Source: Diplosphaera chodatii
Lineage: Eukaryota; Chlorophyta; Trebouxiophyceae; Prasiolales; Stichococcaceae
DNA: 64,000 bases
Assembly (NCBI GenBank): GCA_032358165.1
Contig: JAALGY010000043.1
Location: 1,736,001-1,800,000 of the forward strand
Direction of reading: 5' to 3'
Part shown: positions 59,701-64,000 of the stretch, piece by piece
Position numbering within the stretch: position 1 is the first letter of the stretch
How the letters are laid out: every line of letters begins with the position of its first letter
Notes under the pieces: model-generated
What the model was told of the DNA's origin: nothing
The model's input: the letters and a program-made list of their open reading frames with translations, nothing else
The model's database searches: none
Translations under genes and position numbers: made by a program

Positions 59701-60674
59701 TGGCTGGCGTGGTGGCAGGCCCAAAGTCTGTGACTGCAATGCCTGCTGATGCCAGCCCTGCAGCGAGTGCCGCCGCAAGCGCTGGCCCTGACAACCGTGG
59801 ATCTCTCCCAACCTGCTCACAGGTGGCATGCACGTCGCACATCTCGCTGCATGTGCCTCATCTGTTTCGCATCAAAACGATGCGTGACGCCAATACAGTG
59901 CAGGAGGCCGGGAGCAGACATCATCGCTGAACAGCAGCCCTCAAGGTACCCCGCCTCACCGACACTTTCAGCTGGTCTGCCGGTTTGCCGGTCCTCTCCG
60001 CCAGCCAGTCGGCAAAGCCGCGTGCAATGAACGTTGCACAGGCCGGCTGAAGAGTGACTGGGTTGTCCGGCACTGTAGGAACACAAAGCACTCAGAGGGA
60101 TGCCAAGGTGCTCCTGCCACTGTACCCTGGACCGGCAACTGTCATACCACCTCCGCATGGCTAGAGTCACCTGAAATGGCGACACCCCGGATATCGCTGC
60201 CGTTTTGCAGCTTCATGAAAGACTTCTGCACATCATCCTCATTGACAGAATCCATCATCACAGGCGTCGCATACAGCCTGCCAGTCCTGTGTCTGCTTGA
60301 TGCGCAGTGGCAGGCACCTGGTGCAAGAGCGCACACAGCATTAACGGAGCGTCAGATGTCGCCAAAAGCCTTCGGTATAACCGAAGATGTGTGCCAAGCA
60401 CCACAGATTGCGATCCACCAACCAGCATCTTGTCAGCGCTGGCATGCTTACAAGTACGATCACAACAGATGTGCAAGTGCATGCACAGCACGTGTGCGAA
60501 CGTCTCACCTGAATCAGCAGCATGCAGATTGGTGCCTCTCAATGAGAAGCGGGTATCACATTGCCATGCGGCATGTGGAGTGGAGGCGCATTGCACTGCA
60601 CCGCATCGAGTCGGTGCGTACTGCCTTTCCAGCCCACCAGTGCTCAGGCCGGTTCTGTATGCACTCAGGATCAT
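56746..60674 (-). CDS. Plastid-type phosphoglucomutase/phosphomannomutase-like enzyme
   Basis: Alpha-D-phosphohexomutase that interconverts 1- and 6-phosphosugars, closest in pattern to the plant plastid-predicted PGM/PMM-like group. Start at 60674 (MILSAYRTGLSTGGL) with a Ser/Arg/Ala-rich leader, a possible transit peptide. Exon 2 carries FMKLQNGSDIRGVAIS (about 60200). Then come FIARGFADWLAERTGKPADQ (about 60020) and VGRDPRLSGPALAAALAAGL (about 59810). The catalytic phosphoserine loop ITASHLPFHRNGFKFF is near 59510. HIVVDAGNGGGGYFAYDVL (about 58870) and PNHIPNPENAEAM follow. The Mg loop is GIVFDTDVDRSAVVA (about 58400). IVTDSVTSNGLSDFIAG and YYLDDGAYSAVRCVIELVRT are further on. SGTEDVKGGMQAVLDCF, HEGWRVSIDEGG and GWALLRASLHDPLLVLNIES form the phosphate-binding end. 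The last exon ends GPSEGR, TGA 56746-56748. Confidence 0.9.
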
Positions 60675-61045
60675 CGTGATCGCTCCCTGTCAGGTTGCTG
60701 ACTGAGACACGCAAATCGGACTCTGCCAACCCCTATTCACTCATATGTGCAACGCTTAGATCGTGCATCAGCACACCCCAACGCGACGACGCTTGCTATG
60801 CCACAACAAGATGTCGTGCAATGAGACAATTACATGCAAAGCCTGTCATAATTTTCACGCAGCTTACGCTTGCTTACGCAGTGCAGCGCACAAAGATCTG
60901 CAGATCCTTTTGGACCTAGTCAGGTAGTCGAGCTAGTAAAGTTTCCCTCTCGCGTAGGTGTTCATCCCCTTCCCAACTCCAAACTGATCCTCTAGGCACT
61001 TCATAATGCATTTTGCGTGCCCACATGCTGACGCATACACATGCT
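60675..61045. other. Spacer between phosphohexomutase start and SDS22 stop
   Basis: About 370 bp: promoter of the phosphohexomutase gene and 3' UTR of the LRR gene. No further feature seen. Confidence 0.4.
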
Positions 61046-63315
61046 TCACACAGTCCCCAGCCTACGGCCGACGCCAGTGCCAAAGCTGCCATCTCCTGCC
61101 GCACCGCCGCTGGCAGCATCATCACCTGGCGTCAGCACTCTGTCGTCCAGCTGCTCAAGCTTGCCGAAACCGCGTCGCAGCAGATCATCCTGCGTCATCA
61201 ACGCTCATCGTAGTTGCTTGGTGCCATGCATGTCTACATTGCGGATGCACCGAATGCTGAAAGGCATCTCGGCAGAGCGCACCAAGCCGTGGTGCAGCCG
61301 CCATAGGGCTTGCACGACAAAACATTCATAACAGCGCGCAGGTGTCTTAGTGCTGTTGCCCACCTGAACTGCTGCCATGTCGGATGTGGCAGGGTTGCCT
61401 GCAAGGTACAGACACTTGAGGCTGCTGCGCAGCTCGGCCAGCCTGTCCAGCACTGCTGGCCATGCTTCCAGAGCATTTTCGCTCAGCCAGAAGTCCTGCG
61501 ATCAAGAGTGGAGTTGCTCAATGCAAACAGCACCCCGTCATCCGACGCCGGCAGCTTGTATGCTGGCTGAAAGCATCTGCAGCCTAATGCAACGGTGCAA
61601 TGCTAACAGCTGCCCCACCTGCAGCTGATCAAGCGCCGACAGGTCCGGCAGCGAAGTGATGCGGTTGTTTGCGACATCCAGTATCTTTAGGGACCTTAGT
61701 GTTTCGAACCCCTGCAGCCAGGCAACCTCTGCTGAGCACAAGGTAGACTCCAGCTAGTCAAGGCAGACGGTTGCCACCTGTTCAAATGCTGACGGGCATG
61801 CACAACATCAGGTATTGCTGCGCATTCATGCTGAGGAGTGGCTGAGACACAAACAAGCCAGGCAGGCTGCGCCACCCCACCTCAACGGCAGTCAGGCCAT
61901 TATGGCTGAGATACAGCTCTTGCAATGTGGTGCAGGCCGACAGCCCGGCAATGGACTCCAGCCGGTTGCTCAGCAGCGCCAGCCGCTGCAGGTTCGTCAG
62001 CCTGTGGCGTCACCAGAGTAGGGCCATTAACATTGCAGCGCTGCAACAAGATGATTTCTTCTCCGCTGCGCCTCGGCCCTCTGGGTCTCACAAAGCAAGC
62101 CACCTTCTTGCTCCTTTCCTTCCTGCTCCTATCTCCATAGGTCTCGAGCATGGCACATGACACTCGACAAGGCGCTGTTATTGCATATCAGCCATCGTAC
62201 GATCCAGCAGCCCGTGTCAGCTATGCTCACTTAGATAAGCCGTCCAACGACGTCAGGCGGTTTCGGCCCAGCCACAGCTCCCGCAGTCCGGTCAGGCCCG
62301 TGATGGGACCCAGGTCCCGCACCCGATTGGACCCCAGCTCCAGCAGCGTCAGGGCCGTGAGGTGGCCTATGCCCTCAGCCTGTTGGACATGCAATGCATA
62401 CTGATTGCTGTAAATTGATGACTGGAGCAGCAGTCAGTAGAAGTGCTATATGCTCCATGGAAAGCTGCACATGCTTGAAGTCGAACCGCTTGAAGCAGGT
62501 GTCACGTGATCAGCTGTCCAGCGACTTGCCGAGGAAATGTTGTTGCTCGCTACATACAGGTCCGACAGATGCTGCCCAGCAAGCGTGGTCAACGGCCTCA
62601 ACGACTTGATGCCATTGTACGACAGCTCTAGCCGCCGGAGTGCTGTGAATGGTGTCAGATCTGGCACCTGCGGCATATGGCGCGCAGCATGCTGATCAAG
62701 GTGGCATGACTTGATGCCCACCACTGAGTTGCCAGGATAGTAGAATGCAAACAGCATGAACTCAAGGACAGACACATGCTGCCCCCATGCGCACCGTGTG
62801 GAGGCGGTTGTCATGCAGTATGAGCTCGGTGAGGCAGCCTGCACTAGCCAGGTGCGCCACATCGGAAGCATCCTCCAGGATGTTTTGCCGCAGCGACAGC
62901 GTCTTCAGGCCTGCACTTCGCACACCGATGCTTGTGTTTGCCTTTAAGCTGACGCAAACAGCCGTGCTGGCCGACCACGCCCACTGCAGACTGCCATGGG
63001 AAGGTACTTTGATGCACGCCTGACTGGAGTGATAAGTCGTCACCTGTGAGCGCGAGCAGACTGGGCTCCAGCCCTGTCAGCCTGTTCGCTGTCAGATCCA
63101 GCGCCTGCAATGTTGTGCAGGTCTTAGCCGCCATGCACAGCATGTGCAACATGCTGCTGGCACTGCTCCACATGCTAGATCATGCTCACCGTGAGCGTAG
63201 GGGCCAGCGGCACGTCCATCAGCGTGCGCAGGTGCGAGTTGGTCAGGTCCAGCGTCAGTCCATCCGAGACCTCTTCCACTTCGGGCTGCGCCGCAGCCTC
63301 TGACGGAAGCGCCAT
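61046..63315 (-). CDS. SDS22: SDS22-type leucine-rich repeat protein (PP1 regulatory subunit 7-like)
   Basis: LRR protein of the SDS22 class, which binds protein phosphatase 1 and helps its assembly and nuclear targeting. Start at 63315: MALPSEAAAQPEVEEVSDG, then LTLDLTNSHLRTLMDVPLAP. LRRs in order: TCTTLQALDLTANRLTGLEP (about 63120), AGLKTLSLRQNILEDASDVA with CLTELILHDNRLHTV (about 62900-62800), FTALRRLELSYNGIKSLRPL (about 62650), LSDLYVASNNIS (about 62560), LTALTLLELGSNRVRDLGP (about 62340), LRELWLGRNRL, LTNLQRLALLSNRLESIAGL (about 62000), TTLQELYLSHNGLTAVE, LRSLKILDVANNRITSLPDL (about 61690) and DFWLSENALEAWPAVLDRLA (about 61490). The cap LKCLYLAGNPATSD is followed by FGKLEQLDDRVLTPGDD, replacing the usual LPQLEQLDA cap. 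It ends RRLGTV, TGA 61046-61048. Confidence 0.86.
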
Positions 63316-63945
63316 CAAGTCAATGAGATACACGCGTTAGGTGCAACGACTGCTTTGTTCTCGGTGAGGTTATCTCAGGGGGGGTCAGTCAAAGCGTCGG
63401 CACCGCCCATCCGCCCTTGGAATTGAAGCTTCAAGGCTACATGATGATCGACACACCTCATCTTTTGTCAGACATGTCTGACAGATCTTGGCTTTGCAGT
63501 ACCTTCTCTCTACGTAAGCGAGAGCCGGCCTCAAGCGACGTCTCGTGGATCTAAATGTATAATCTGCATCGACGGAGCGTACATCTATATCGACCTGGGG
63601 TCGGGTGCCTTTGCGGCCCCCACGCCAAAGTACGGACGCTGCTTCGACGGCTGCAGCAAGCCAGCAACGCAGCAGCAGACCTGTAAATCATCCAATCAAG
63701 CAGTCAAACAGTCGAACCTGGCGTTGGCAAGCTGTGCTATATGTGCGTACTATCTTTGTATGGCTCGCAGCCCGGCCTTCTTGCATGGGTTCGCCGTGCC
63801 ACGACACAAACTCACTCATGCCAGGCTTGGCAACAAACAAGGCCGCTATAGGCTGACGGAGTGTGCCAGTGCTACACGTATTGGAAGAACGCGACTTTGT
63901 AGTGCAGGTGAACGCCATGTAACTGCCGCTGCCGCGAACTCTTAC
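63316..63945. other. Region upstream of SDS22; possible 3' end of an edge gene
   Basis: Promoter side of SDS22. On minus, a frame ending at 63688 (ALFVAKPGMSEFVSWHGEP) could be the terminal exon of the gene whose exon begins at the window edge, but the link is not established. Several short dyads only. Confidence 0.3.
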
Positions 63946-64000
63946 CAGCAGCACTCTCAGGCGGTACTGAAACTGAGGCAGCTCGGTCTCGCAGCAAGCA
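63946..64000 (-). CDS. Partial exon of an unidentified gene at the window edge
   Basis: On minus, the last 55 bases read CCETELPQFQYRLRVLL directly before a clean GTAAG donor (63941-63945). A hydrophobic/basic beta-like pattern and a good splice site suggest an internal exon. The fragment is too short to name; it might resemble OB-fold proteins, but that is a guess. Confidence 0.3.

Noticed and set aside
61675..61700. GTTTCGAACCC resembling a tRNA B box
   Set aside because: It is coding on minus (GFETLRSLK of an LRR); no A box, cloverleaf or terminator.
1..64000. CRISPR arrays, rRNA, transposase or reverse-transcriptase genes, viral genes
   Set aside because: No spaced direct-repeat array and no such protein motif was seen on either strand.

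Overview
This is nuclear DNA from a green alga (Chlorophyta). Three things point there. Genes are broken into many short, GC-rich exons by roughly 80-250 bp GT-AG introns. Cell-wall type Ser-Pro-rich linkers sit inside a secreted protease. TGTAA, the usual green-algal polyadenylation signal, follows several genes. Genus cannot be fixed from sequence alone. The window holds 15 readable genes plus the edge of a sixteenth. I saw no rRNA, tRNA, CRISPR array, transposon or virus.

Left part (0-20.6 kb). A complete METTL5-type 18S rRNA m6A methyltransferase (minus) diverges from a nuclear-encoded mitochondrial ribosomal protein uL2 (plus). A lipid-droplet-associated hydrolase homologue (LDAH, minus) converges on uL2m. 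Next come two tandem minus-strand genes for secreted cysteine-rich proteins with low-complexity Ala/Pro/Thr segments and possible GPI-type tails. They share a small Cys module and I do not recognise the family. A plus-strand gene for an acidic Ala/Glu-rich protein of unknown function follows, then a minus-strand BTB-BACK-MATH protein with an unusual domain order.

Middle (20.6-43.4 kb). A near-10-kb, roughly 30-exon ABCC/MRP full transporter (plus) is followed by a secreted M43 (pappalysin-like) metalloprotease (plus). The protease carries two Ser-Pro linkers and cationic Lys-Pro-Thr repeats at both ends. It converges on a C2/EF-hand phosphatidylserine decarboxylase (minus); a perfect 12-bp inverted repeat lies between the two 3' ends.

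Right part (43.4-64 kb). An RNF10 homologue (minus) whose RING has lost several zinc ligands diverges from a CDH1/FZR/CCS52A activator of the anaphase-promoting complex (plus). A BAR-like coiled-coil protein, a plastid-type phosphoglucomutase/phosphomannomutase-like enzyme, an SDS22-type protein phosphatase 1 regulator (all minus) and a partial minus-strand exon complete the window.

The genes are a normal eukaryotic neighbourhood rather than an operon. The most distinctive parts are the extracellular proteins (the two Cys-rich genes and the M43 protease), the degenerate RING and the reversed BTB/MATH architecture. Exon boundaries were read by eye from frame, GT/AG sites and family similarity, so CDS spans are outer limits including introns.
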